Assembly (NCBI GenBank): GCA_018671635.1
Contig: JABHHG010000159.1
Span: 1 to 21,247, forward strand
Direction of reading: 5' to 3'
From: Fidelibacterota bacterium
GTDB taxonomy: Bacteria > Fidelibacterota > Marinisomatia > SCGC-AAA003-L08 > D37C17
DNA length: 21,247 bases
The stretch's first letter is position 1. Each line of letters begins with the position of its first letter. The notes beneath the pieces were generated by a model. That model did not search any database and was not told where the DNA came from. It saw nothing but the letters and a program-made list of their open reading frames with translations. Positions 6,033 through 14,634 of the stretch are shown here, one piece after another. The translations under genes and the position numbers were made by a program.

Positions 6033-7931
6033 ATGACAATTGATCAAATAACTATATTAAGTATTATTTTTTTAACATTCCTTTTATTCATATGGGGAAA
6101 ATTCCGCTATGATATTGTTGCTTTGATAGCGCTTTTCATGCTTTTTTTAGCAGACACTTTTTTGGGTGGTGATACTTCAAATTTAATAGTAGACTCTTCA
6201 AACTTATTTATTGGATTTGGTCATCCTGCAGTAATAACAGTAGCCGCGGTCTTAATTATAAGCAGAGCTTTACGTAACGCTGGGGTTGTTGAGGTTATAT
6301 CCCGTAAAATAATGCCGCTCTCTAAATATCAAATGATGCATATATCGAGCTTGAGTACAATAGCAGCAGTCTTTTCTGCAATTATGAACAATGTTGGAGC
6401 TTTAGCGTTGATGCTACCAGTTGCATTAAAAACATCTATTAAACAGAAGCGTTCACCCAGTATCATATTAATGCCTCTTGCCTTTGCAAGTATTTTAGGT
6501 GGCATGATTACGATGATAGGGACCCCACCTAATATTATAATTGCAACTTTACGTAAAACTATTTTCATGGATTTAAAACAGGTAGCAATTGAAGATAGTA
6601 CCTCAAAAGAAGCTCAATATTTTTTATCACAGAATATAGATCCCCATCAATTTATCCCTGAGGCATTTGGGATGTTAGATTTTAGCCCAGTAGGGGGGGT
6701 AATTGCATTTATAGGAGTCCTATTTATTGCATTAGTGGGGTGGAGATTGATTCCGAAAGAATCATATAAAAAAGCTGGAACAGAATCATTATTTTCTATT
6801 GATGAATATTTAACAGAAATACGTATTCCTAATGATTGCAAATTAATTGGGGAGAAAATATCTAACATTAAAAATTTTACAGATAATAGACTCTTGATTA
6901 TTAGTGTAATTGGTAAGGATGAAAAAATTTCAAAACCCATTCAAAATCACTGTATAGTTGAAGGTGATAGATTCCAAATCCAAGCAGATCCAGTAGAGTT
7001 AAAGCTTATGATGGATGAATATAATATTCGATTAATTAAAAAAATGAGAGAGCGAATTGATAGGCTAAAAGATGAAGATACAAATTATAGAGAAGTATTA
7101 ATCTCTCCGGATTCACCTTTAATTAATCGAAATAGAACCTATTTAAGGAGACGCTCATCTAATTCACTTACACTCATGGCTGTGGCCAGACAAGGTAAAC
7201 GTATCCATAAACGTTTAGGTGAGATAGTATTTCGGGTTGGAGATGTTCTACTTATTCAGGGCAATGTAGATTACCTTGATGATAATATAAGTTCCCTTCG
7301 CCTTTTACCTTTAGTTCACAGAGATGTAGAAGTGGGAGAATTCTCTCGTGTTGGAATTTCATTACTTATTTTTGGAAGCGCTATCGGCTTAAGCATGTTT
7401 GGTATTTTACCTACAACCGTCTCATTTATTGGGGCTATTTTAGTATATCTTTTTATTGGTATTCTTCCAATTAGAGAATTATATACACATATAGATTGGC
7501 CAATAATTGTTTTATTAGGAGCAATGCTACCGGTTAGTGATGCTTTGCAAACGACTGGTAGTACTCAATTAATAGCAGAGTTTATGGTTTCAATGACTGT
7601 AGGGCTTCCAAATTGGTCTATTTTAGTTTTTATTATGGTTTTAACTATGTGCCTTTCAGATATCATAAATAATGCCGCTACGGCATTAATAATGGCCCCA
7701 ATTTGTGTTGGCATTGCTATTTCAATGAATGTTAGTGCTGATCCTTTCTTGATGGCCGTTGCAGTAGGTGCGTCATGTGCTTTTCTAACACCAATCGGTC
7801 ACCAATGTAATGCCTTGATTCTTGGTCCTGGTGGCTATAAATTTTCAGATTATTGGAGGATGGGATTACCTTTAGAAATTTTAATTGTCATTATAGGTAC
7901 TCCATTGATAATATTCTTTTGGCCTTTTTAA
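6033..7931 (+). CDS. SLC13-type permease with two central RCK_C (TrkA_C) domains
   Basis: This 632-residue membrane protein of the ArsB/NhaD/SLC13 (IT) superfamily has the common 'SLC13 family permease with TrkA C-terminal domains' architecture. The N-terminal membrane half (about 1-240) carries SAIMNNVGALALMLP (115-129) and GTPPNIIIA (163-171). Two cytosolic RCK_C domains follow at about 258-332 and 353-428. The C-terminal membrane half (about 440-632) carries SDIINNAATALIMAP (542-556) and FLTPIGHQCN (584-593). RCK_C domains usually bind small ligands and gate transport. Family members move sulfate, other anions or Na+/H+; the substrate here is unknown. It is distinct in architecture from the DASS gene at 962-2386. 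No ribosome site precedes the ATG. The following lipoprotein starts 7 bases after its stop, probably co-transcribed. A G7 run lies at 6693-6699. Confidence 0.88.
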   Translation: MTIDQITILSIIFLTFLLFIWGKFRYDIVALIALFMLFLADTFLGGDTSNLIVDSSNLFIGFGHPAVITVAAVLIISRALRNAGVVEVISRKIMPLSKYQMMHISSLSTIAAVFSAIMNNVGALALMLPVALKTSIKQKRSPSIILMPLAFASILGGMITMIGTPPNIIIATLRKTIFMDLKQVAIEDSTSKEAQYFLSQNIDPHQFIPEAFGMLDFSPVGGVIAFIGVLFIALVGWRLIPKESYKKAGTESLFSIDEYLTEIRIPNDCKLIGEKISNIKNFTDNRLLIISVIGKDEKISKPIQNHCIVEGDRFQIQADPVELKLMMDEYNIRLIKKMRERIDRLKDEDTNYREVLISPDSPLINRNRTYLRRRSSNSLTLMAVARQGKRIHKRLGEIVFRVGDVLLIQGNVDYLDDNISSLRLLPLVHRDVEVGEFSRVGISLLIFGSAIGLSMFGILPTTVSFIGAILVYLFIGILPIRELYTHIDWPIIVLLGAMLPVSDALQTTGSTQLIAEFMVSMTVGLPNWSILVFIMVLTMCLSDIINNAATALIMAPICVGIAISMNVSADPFLMAVAVGASCAFLTPIGHQCNALILGPGGYKFSDYWRMGLPLEILIVIIGTPLIIFFWPF

Positions 7932-7938
7932 ACCTATT

Positions 7939-8895
7939 ATGATCAAATTAATTCAATTTAGATATTTATTATTATTATTTATATTTTCATGTGTAGAACA
8001 CAAATACCATATTGTGGTGTCACCAGATGGAGGTTATTCATTTGAATACAAAGGTCATGGAGATCGTCAAGACTTGACCGATGCAGATGTTCCATTGCCT
8101 GAGGGTTTAGGGTGGTTAATACATTCAACTTTAAGTGAAGATGCTGAGTCCTATGATTATACGGCTCTAAAAATATTGGATGTAAATGAACCCTTACCGG
8201 CATCTTTTTATATTGGGGATAGTATATATTTGCCCTCTCTCCTTTCACATCCTATAGAAGTTAAGTATTCAAATTGGTTTCTAAAAGAGACATATACATT
8301 AGATGGACGATTTAAGAGTCGAGAGGTTAGTAATAAATATCCCATGGTAGAATCAATGATTATAGATTCTGAAAATCCAACAGACGGTTGGGCCTCCCAG
8401 GTATTTGATTATTTATTTACAGAAACATTGGGCCGGACCCCACTTGAGTTTAATCAGCAGGGGATGGTAGCTATAGAATTAAATCGTTGGCTACATGAAG
8501 ATATCGCAACTCTACCAGATTCAGTTATCATTGATAATTTTGATGAGCTTAAGGATAGAGGTCTTGATATAATAATGCAACCGGTACCACCCATCCACTA
8601 TGAGCTCATGGATTCATTATTTAAGCAGCTAGAGGATGAGGTGCGTATTACCATTGATTTAATGGATGATGACTTTGAGTTTTCAATTACCTTGCCTGGC
8701 GAATTGGTAAGTACTAATGCTGATACAACTAGAGGTGATACCTTGTTTTGGTATTATTCAGTTAAAGATTTTTTAAGTGACGATTTTATACTTTCAGCTA
8801 AAAGTGAACAAAGCTATCCTAGCCGAATAAAGGGAATGGTTCTATTATTATTAGCCCTGTTATTGGGCCTATTTATTTGGCGTCGTAATAGTTAA
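7939..8895 (+). CDS. Putative lipoprotein with C-terminal membrane helix, unknown function
   Basis: I do not recognise this 318-residue protein. The N-terminus is a short hydrophobic leader ending IFSC (C18), an imperfect lipobox. It is followed by an acidic, soluble domain with many beta-type stretches (IVVSPDGGYSFEYKGHG at 25-41; ITIDLMDDDFEFSITLPGEL near 233-252). The last 20 or so residues are a hydrophobic helix (MVLLLLALLLGLFIW) ending in RRNS, so the protein may be held in the inner membrane at both ends with its body in the periplasm. It lies 7 bases after the SLC13-RCK gene, which suggests it is a partner or simply a co-transcribed gene. It meets bolA stop-to-stop with no spacer. Confidence 0.7.
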   Translation: MIKLIQFRYLLLLFIFSCVEHKYHIVVSPDGGYSFEYKGHGDRQDLTDADVPLPEGLGWLIHSTLSEDAESYDYTALKILDVNEPLPASFYIGDSIYLPSLLSHPIEVKYSNWFLKETYTLDGRFKSREVSNKYPMVESMIIDSENPTDGWASQVFDYLFTETLGRTPLEFNQQGMVAIELNRWLHEDIATLPDSVIIDNFDELKDRGLDIIMQPVPPIHYELMDSLFKQLEDEVRITIDLMDDDFEFSITLPGELVSTNADTTRGDTLFWYYSVKDFLSDDFILSAKSEQSYPSRIKGMVLLLLALLLGLFIWRRNS

Positions 8896-9162
8896 TTAGT
8901 CTTTTTTAAATTCATCAACAGTTAATGTCTTCATAGAAAAGGCGTGAATATCATTTGTCATCATCTCTCCCAATGCGTCATAGACTAGTCGATGACGTTG
9001 AATCAAAGACTTACCTTCAAATGAATCTGAAATAATAAAGGCGTTATAATGGCCCCCACCAGAATTTTGTTTATGACCAGCATGCTTGGCTGAATCATCA
9101 ATAATTTCAATATGATGGATGTTTAATTGTGACCGTATTGCAGTTTCAATTTTACTTGTCAT
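8896..9162 (-). CDS. bolA: BolA family protein
   Basis: This 88-residue protein is of normal BolA length. Conserved features seen are DDSAKHAGH (22-30), GGGHYNAFIISDSFEG (35-50), the RHR triplet (56-58) followed by VY, and the invariant histidine in DIHAFSMKTL (H73), which in characterised BolA proteins helps bind a [2Fe-2S] cluster shared with a monothiol glutaredoxin. No glutaredoxin gene is in the window. The class-II BolA fold is involved in iron-sulfur trafficking and stress responses. It is the last gene of the minus-strand seven-gene run. Its ATG overlaps the preceding gene by 11 bases and has a good ribosome site (AAGGAAG) upstream. Its stop TAA abuts the stop of the convergent lipoprotein gene. 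Confidence 0.9.
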   Translation of the reverse strand: MTSKIETAIRSQLNIHHIEIIDDSAKHAGHKQNSGGGHYNAFIISDSFEGKSLIQRHRLVYDALGEMMTNDIHAFSMKTLTVDEFKKD

Positions 9163-9499
9163 TAAATACTTCCTTTAGATAATATCCAGATAATCCAGTC
9201 AATGCTCCCAATAATGCAGCGATAATTCCGCTACTTAGAATAAGTAGAAAAGGATAGGGTAGTCCCATCATCTGGCTCACTCGACTAAATAGAATATTAC
9301 CACCATTTAAATAAGAATAAATGAGTAATGGTACCCAGGATAGCACTGATGCCCTGGCTGAGATTGTAATTGAATCTTTTAAATTATTACAAATCCATGC
9401 ACTACTTAATCCCAAAAGGGTGAAACCCCACCAAGGTAAAATCAAGCTTACAACTATCATGGCTAATGCTAATGGAATGATTTTACGAATCATTTGCAT
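9152..9499 (-). CDS. Small integral membrane protein, unknown function
   Basis: This 115-residue hydrophobic protein has about three membrane segments: about 7-35 with an internal PWWG, 50-66, and 83-107. The last is glycine-rich (IIAALLGALTGLSGYYL). I recognise no family. Start choice: ATG at 9499 overlaps the acylase gene by 10 bases, and an in-frame ATG at 9493 is possible; a purine stretch (GAAGGGAA) lies upstream of both. Being flanked by overlapping genes on both sides, it is very likely translated as part of the operon. A role in the membrane insertion or assembly of neighbours cannot be judged from sequence. Confidence 0.75.
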   Translation of the reverse strand: MQMIRKIIPLALAMIVVSLILPWWGFTLLGLSSAWICNNLKDSITISARASVLSWVPLLIYSYLNGGNILFSRVSQMMGLPYPFLLILSSGIIAALLGALTGLSGYYLKEVFNDK

Positions 9500-11925
9500 A
9501 GTAAATGATTCCCTTCAATTTCACTGGGAGTGTTACCAAAGGGAAGTTCATAGAATTTTTCATCCACCCAATCATTTACATAGTCATCATAATGAACACT
9601 ACCTGGATAGCCAGACTGACCACCTGGATAAATACCAAATGGCTGCAGATCATCATCCATTTCTATTACCAATCGCCATGATGGACCCTCATATAATCGA
9701 GTAGCATTTATAATATCTACACCGCCAGATGTTTGCAGATCAATACGACCCATACCTGGTATCTTAGCAATATGAAGGATATCAGTACCTTGAAAGTTTT
9801 GCCATTCTCTTTGGGTTAAATCTAATTTTTTTAATTCAGCAACCGTTTGATTGAAAGCGGTATGACAAATTTCTACTAAGGTCTCTTTTTTAGATGTGTG
9901 CTTATTATCAAACCATTTTGATGCAGGTTGAAACCGAATCATTTCATCTAACTGATTGAAGTAGGGCCATAAATATTGATTATCTCCCTGTCCAAATTCA
10001 TCTGCCCAGGTCTCATATTCTAAATGTTTTCGCCATGTATCAAAAAAACTAGCCTCAATTGATAGTTTAGAATTTTGATAATCCCACGCTTTCATGGTGC
10101 TAAGCCATTGGTTTGCATCATCACTTAATTGTTCTGAGCGAAGAATATTTAATAATACAGGAAGTACATTTTGTGCTTTTCCATTAGTATTATCAAATTG
10201 TAGTGCCTTCATATCATCCACATCAGCAGATTTTAGTTTATCTAATTCTTTATTGATTTGAGATGCCCTATATGACATCCAGAAAAATGATGAGAGAAAA
10301 TAAGGGTAGTCTTCATCAGTTATATGCTGATTGGCAGAACTTACATAGCCACGTTTTGGATTCAAAATATGAGGTTTTTGTGCATGAGGAATAGTGGCTT
10401 GCCAATCGTATATAGGATCATTCCCATCCATTATAAGCATTCCTTGACCATCCCATTTTGCAGGTTGATTCCCTGAGTGCCAAATAGCAATATTACCATT
10501 TATATCTGCATATACAAAGTTCTGCCCAGGGCAGGAGTATGTTTCTAAAGCATCTACAAATTCAATATAATTATCAGCATGATTAACCTTGTAGAGTGCC
10601 CGCATTTCATTAGAGGCATCATGAGCCAACCATCGTAATGCACGTCCTTCTGCCGTTTGGCGAACCCCATGTCGAATTTGAGATTTACCTAACGCGGGAG
10701 TTTGATTTAAATGATCCCATACTACGGGTCCATGATGAGTATATGTTATGGTATCATAGAATGTAGGTTGCCCTTTAATTTTAATTTCCTCAACTTCTTT
10801 TCTGGTGGGCTCCCATTTATTTTTGTATCTATATTCAGATTGGGTACTATCTTTGAAGGTGATGTCATACCAGTCCATTACATCGTCATACCCATTTGTG
10901 GCACCCCATGAAATATTATCATTGAATCCTAAAATAATACCTGGAGCACCAGGAATAGTTACACCCATTACATTCAGGTTTGGGGTATTAAGGTGCATCA
11001 TATACCAAATAGAAGGCAAGTTCAAACCTAGGTGTGGGTCATTAGATAATATAGGATTACCTGATTTACTTCGTTTTCCGCTAATGGCCCAATTATTACT
11101 ACCTATAGCTTCAGGTGGTTGAGGTAAGAATTGTGTTGCATCCGCTGTTGATTCATAAAGGTTTCTAGGAGACTTTAATTGAATGGGATCAAAATTAAAG
11201 GGTGTATTCCTAGGTATGATAGGATCATATTCCTTAGGAAAAATAGGGAATAGTTCTTCAAGTGCATCCATACCAAAGTCATTCACTATTCGTGTATAGG
11301 CTAAATCTGTACTTCTTCCAGTGAGCATCCATGCCATAGATTTTAAAAGAATACAGGTTTTAAGGGGTGTCCATAACTCTGGGGAATAGTCTAACACTTT
11401 ATATTCTAAGGGATATTTTGAAGGGGAAAGCGAATTTATATAGGCATTTATACCTTTTGTGAATGCTAATAAATTTGGATAAAATTCGTCATCTTCGCTA
11501 AGTGTTTTTAGTGTATTTTTTGCACCATAAACCATACCAATTCGTCGTTGGAACTGGTCATACCCTTTTGCTTTCTCTCCCACAATTTCGCTGAGTCGTC
11601 CGCTAGCAGCATGTGTTTGGAACTCCATTTGCCAGAGTCGATCAAAAGCCATGACATAGCCCTGTACAAAATATAAATCATGTTCATTTTTTGCAAAAAT
11701 ATGTGGAATTCGCAGGGTATCCCATACCACCTCAACAGGTTCAGAGAGGGAATCAAAATGTAGTTCACCAGCAGGTAATTTATCGCTATGAATTAAAGAA
11801 GTATATCCAGTGTAGGGGCTTAAGAATTTTCCTAATGGAGGAATACTCCCAATAGGTTTATTAAGTACAAAAATAATTGATATTAAAGTAGTAAGGCAAA
11901 TGCCTGCTTTAATTAATGGTTGCAT
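9490..11925 (-). CDS. Penicillin acylase family Ntn-hydrolase (exported or membrane-anchored)
   Basis: This 811-residue protein has the usual length for the penicillin amidase family (penicillin G acylase, AHL acylases, aculeacin acylase). A hydrophobic N-terminal segment (about 7-21) acts as signal or anchor. The alpha part includes VVWDTLRIPHIFA and GYVMAFDRLWQME (89-101). The autoprocessing site and new N-terminal nucleophile lie in AIGSNNWAISG, with Ser276 as nucleophile. The beta part shows SNDPHLGLNLPSIWY, IPGAPGIILGFND, CPGQNFVYAD (N469 a likely oxyanion asparagine), SANQHI, and the C-terminal PGGQSGYPGS. It hydrolyses an amide bond in the periplasm; the substrate (N-acyl homoserine lactone, acyl-amino acid, cell-wall fragment) cannot be predicted. 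Its ATG follows the pilT stop directly (TAAATG) without a ribosome site, so it probably depends on re-initiation. Confidence 0.9.
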   Translation of the reverse strand: MQPLIKAGICLTTLISIIFVLNKPIGSIPPLGKFLSPYTGYTSLIHSDKLPAGELHFDSLSEPVEVVWDTLRIPHIFAKNEHDLYFVQGYVMAFDRLWQMEFQTHAASGRLSEIVGEKAKGYDQFQRRIGMVYGAKNTLKTLSEDDEFYPNLLAFTKGINAYINSLSPSKYPLEYKVLDYSPELWTPLKTCILLKSMAWMLTGRSTDLAYTRIVNDFGMDALEELFPIFPKEYDPIIPRNTPFNFDPIQLKSPRNLYESTADATQFLPQPPEAIGSNNWAISGKRSKSGNPILSNDPHLGLNLPSIWYMMHLNTPNLNVMGVTIPGAPGIILGFNDNISWGATNGYDDVMDWYDITFKDSTQSEYRYKNKWEPTRKEVEEIKIKGQPTFYDTITYTHHGPVVWDHLNQTPALGKSQIRHGVRQTAEGRALRWLAHDASNEMRALYKVNHADNYIEFVDALETYSCPGQNFVYADINGNIAIWHSGNQPAKWDGQGMLIMDGNDPIYDWQATIPHAQKPHILNPKRGYVSSANQHITDEDYPYFLSSFFWMSYRASQINKELDKLKSADVDDMKALQFDNTNGKAQNVLPVLLNILRSEQLSDDANQWLSTMKAWDYQNSKLSIEASFFDTWRKHLEYETWADEFGQGDNQYLWPYFNQLDEMIRFQPASKWFDNKHTSKKETLVEICHTAFNQTVAELKKLDLTQREWQNFQGTDILHIAKIPGMGRIDLQTSGGVDIINATRLYEGPSWRLVIEMDDDLQPFGIYPGGQSGYPGSVHYDDYVNDWVDEKFYELPFGNTPSEIEGNHLLCK

Positions 11926-12999
11926 TTAAATATTGGGTTGTTTTCTTATTGAACCCATATTTTCTTCCATTTGAGATATATTGATTGCATATCGGATAAG
12001 ATCATTATCTGAAATAATTCCCTTTTGAAATAATCCCATAAGAGAATCATCCATTAGGACCATCCCATCCTTGCTACCACTTTTAATATAATTATCTAGT
12101 TGATGTACATTATTCTCACGAATGAGTGCGCGAATAGCTTGGGTGGCCACCATTACTTCACAAGCTAGTACTCGTCCGCCATCATTAGTAGGTACTAATT
12201 GTTGTGCCACAACTGCCAATAATGACATGGACATATTCATTCGAATGACTTCCTGCTTCTCAGGTGGAAATGCATCTACCATTCGAGTGATTGCACCTGC
12301 CGCTGTATTTGTGTGCATAGTGGCCAAAACAAGATGTCCAGTTTCTGCAATACTCAATGCGGCCCCCATTGATTCAGGATCCCGTAATTCTCCCACTACC
12401 ACAACATCTGGATCTTGGCGTAATGCACTCTTTAGACCAGATGCAAATGAATCTGTATCTACTCCTACTTCACGTTGGTTTACTTGTGCTTTACTATGTG
12501 GGAATAAGTATTCTATTGGATCTTCAATGGTAAGTACATGGCCCTCTAATTCTTGAGTAATTTTATGCACTATTGCTGCCATGGTCGTAGATTTACCGCT
12601 CCCTGTTGCACCTGTAATAAGAATAAGTCCCTTACGGCGTTTAGATAATTCAACTACCGAATCTGGAAGTCCTAATTTATCTAGCCCCGGAGGATCAATA
12701 GGCAAGCGCCTATATGCAGCTGCAATATTACCTCGTTGACTAAATACATTCACTCGGAATCGGCTTAATCCAGGAATACCAATTGAGTAGTCGATTTCTT
12801 CACCATTATTAAATCGCTTTAATTGCTCAGCGTTCATTTTGGATTCAACCATTGATTTTACTACATCTGGCAATAATTTTTGATCACCCATAGGTAACAA
12901 TGCTCCATCCTTTCTAACACGAGGAGGAGTTCCAACAGTAATATGTAAGTCACTACCATCAAGTTCTACAATTTTTTTCAATAAGTCTTCTAATATCAT
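11926..12999 (-). CDS. pilT: Type IV pilus retraction ATPase PilT
   Basis: This 357-residue protein is of normal PilT length. The N-terminal PAS-like domain contains GSDLHITVGTPPRVRKDG (15-32), and the RecA-like core has Walker A GATGSGKS (130-137), the Asp box EDPIE (159-163), the Walker B region GELRD (203-207) and the His box ATMHTNTA (226-233). The C-terminal AIRALIRE (288-295) corresponds to the PilT signature AIRNLIRE needed for retraction, with Asn replaced by Ala, which favours PilT over PilB or general secretion ATPases. PilU remains possible. It powers pilus disassembly and twitching. No other pilus gene is in the window. It sits 15 bases after ccsA, in a run otherwise devoted to cytochrome c assembly, with a weak site (GGGAT) before its ATG. 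Confidence 0.92.
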   Translation of the reverse strand: MILEDLLKKIVELDGSDLHITVGTPPRVRKDGALLPMGDQKLLPDVVKSMVESKMNAEQLKRFNNGEEIDYSIGIPGLSRFRVNVFSQRGNIAAAYRRLPIDPPGLDKLGLPDSVVELSKRRKGLILITGATGSGKSTTMAAIVHKITQELEGHVLTIEDPIEYLFPHSKAQVNQREVGVDTDSFASGLKSALRQDPDVVVVGELRDPESMGAALSIAETGHLVLATMHTNTAAGAITRMVDAFPPEKQEVIRMNMSMSLLAVVAQQLVPTNDGGRVLACEVMVATQAIRALIRENNVHQLDNYIKSGSKDGMVLMDDSLMGLFQKGIISDNDLIRYAINISQMEENMGSIRKQPNI

Positions 13000-13014
13000 A
13001 CTAATCCCGATTTA

Positions 13015-14634
13015 TTATTTTATAGCAATTTTTTGTTTAGAGTTCGCCCAGAAATATGCCCCAATTCCAAATAGAAATTCAAACAAAATAAATAGACCTA
13101 GGTTAATAGCAATTCCACTGGCAAACCCGTAACTGTGGAGTCCTACACTAAGCAAGTTGACCCCAAACCATGCCAATGCTACAATGATATTATTTAAGAC
13201 CATACCCAATGCAAACCCTGGCCCTTTCACCATTCCTGAAAGTCTCATGTGAATCATCATTAAATGCCACATGCAAATGAGCATGGCTCCATTTTCTTTT
13301 GGATCCCATCCCCAGAACCTTCCCCAAGATTGGTCTGCCCAGATACCACCTAATATAGTCCCAAATAAAGAGAAGAAAAGAGCCATAAGCGTAATGCCAA
13401 ATGTATTATTATAAATTTCTTTTAGGCTACTCGTTCGCTCTGGATATAGTATGGCCATACCCAAATAAATATGTCCCATAAATCCAGCCATGAGAGATGT
13501 GCCATATCCAATGGTAATGGTAGTTACATGGGTGGCCAACCAGAAGTTTGAGTTTAGCACAGCCACCAACATGCCCATAGTATCACCATCTACAGAATAC
13601 TTGAATCCAATATAATGGAAGATTGCTCCTGATATCGATCCAATGAAAATGCCTAAACCATCTTTGCGAATATATTCTAAAATAATGGCACAAAGGTTGG
13701 CAATGAATGATACAAAAATAATGGACTCGTAAAGGGTCGTAACAGGTGGACGTTGCATAATATACATCCGTAAGCACAGACCGCCGCCATGGAGTAAGAA
13801 TCCTATAATAAGTGAAAAATAAGCAATTTTTTTCAGGAGTATTGGGGCAGTAACCCAGCTAAATCCCAATAGTAAGAAGGCCAAAATATAAAAAGCTAAA
13901 CTTATATAGAACATATTGGCTTCATTATACCAGGTTTCTAGTTTTAGCCTATGGGAATCTATTAATATGCTGTAGTTAGTATTCAGCTCATTGTAATAAT
14001 TTGACATGGCCATATCCATACCCAAGGTATCATTTTGCAATTTTTTATTCAGATATTCCAAAAAATTGAAAAGTAAATTCCTTTGATTTTCAGATAGGGC
14101 TTGTTCACTTTCCACCTCCCATGGTGAAATCCATGAGTCCTCAGGGTTATCTGATATAGGTGGAATAATTTTGAGATGCCACCACATATTTGCAAATTTT
14201 TGAAAATTTGCATGAAGTTCTTTGAGTTGACTTTCAATGATAGATAACTCATCTACAGGTTTTGCATGTATTTGGATGAGTAATTCTCTTTGGCTTTCTA
14301 ATCCGTCCAATATTTCATGATAGGAATATGTGTGAATATTATCCCATTCTAATCCTAAACTTTGGACCACTTCTGGATTTCGTAACTTGAATACTTTTTG
14401 CTTAAACCCGATATGAGGATCGGCAAGGAGATCAATCAGCCAATCAATGGCAGGGACATCTTCTGATTTCAATGATCGTTTTCCATAGATAGAAAGTAAT
14501 TGATTGCGTGCAAAAGTATCTAATGGTTTGATTCTACCACCATCTTGAACGGGTATATCTCGGTAATCAAAATCACGGGAAAAAAGTGAAAATGTTGAAA
14601 GGAAGACTGATAATAGTAAGACTACTTTTTTCAT
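13015..14634 (-). CDS. ccsA: Cytochrome c assembly protein CcsA/ResC with large periplasmic N-terminal domain
   Basis: This 539-residue protein is longer than a typical CcsA (about 300-400), owing to an N-terminal extension. A signal-like helix (1-19) is followed by an extracytoplasmic domain of about 210 residues starting RDIPVQDGGRIKPLDTFAR (25-43). Membrane helices begin near 240. The haem-handling WWD motif is ADQSWGRFWGWDPKENG (433-449), and candidate axial histidines are H282, H369 and H500. With ResB/CcsB it forms the System II haem exporter and cytochrome c synthetase in the inner membrane. Extended CcsA proteins with this N-terminal opening occur in FCB-type bacteria (my recollection). 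It overlaps resB by 4 bases (ATGA), with GGGAAG upstream, indicating tight coupling. Confidence 0.9.
   Translation of the reverse strand: MKKVVLLLSVFLSTFSLFSRDFDYRDIPVQDGGRIKPLDTFARNQLLSIYGKRSLKSEDVPAIDWLIDLLADPHIGFKQKVFKLRNPEVVQSLGLEWDNIHTYSYHEILDGLESQRELLIQIHAKPVDELSIIESQLKELHANFQKFANMWWHLKIIPPISDNPEDSWISPWEVESEQALSENQRNLLFNFLEYLNKKLQNDTLGMDMAMSNYYNELNTNYSILIDSHRLKLETWYNEANMFYISLAFYILAFLLLGFSWVTAPILLKKIAYFSLIIGFLLHGGGLCLRMYIMQRPPVTTLYESIIFVSFIANLCAIILEYIRKDGLGIFIGSISGAIFHYIGFKYSVDGDTMGMLVAVLNSNFWLATHVTTITIGYGTSLMAGFMGHIYLGMAILYPERTSSLKEIYNNTFGITLMALFFSLFGTILGGIWADQSWGRFWGWDPKENGAMLICMWHLMMIHMRLSGMVKGPGFALGMVLNNIIVALAWFGVNLLSVGLHSYGFASGIAINLGLFILFEFLFGIGAYFWANSKQKIAIK

Noticed and set aside
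8851..8907. Hairpin plus T6 (8902-8907) as a plus-strand terminator after the lipoprotein gene
   Set aside because: The only nearby stem is 4 bp (GCCC/GGGC), lies far from the T-run inside the membrane-helix codons, and the T-run is the Lys codons at the end of bolA.
9321..9704. 127-codon open frame on the plus strand, rich in His
   Set aside because: It is antisense across the acylase/membrane-protein junction; the two minus-strand genes have clear family or hydrophobic signatures and matching overlaps.
10711..11122. Two overlapping plus-strand frames of 66 and 105 codons
   Set aside because: They are antisense to the nucleophile region of the acylase, which explains the sequence fully.
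12122..12556. 144-codon open frame on the plus strand
   Set aside because: It lies wholly antisense to the strongly conserved Walker and His-box core of pilT, has low-complexity content, and has no start signal. It is a shadow frame.
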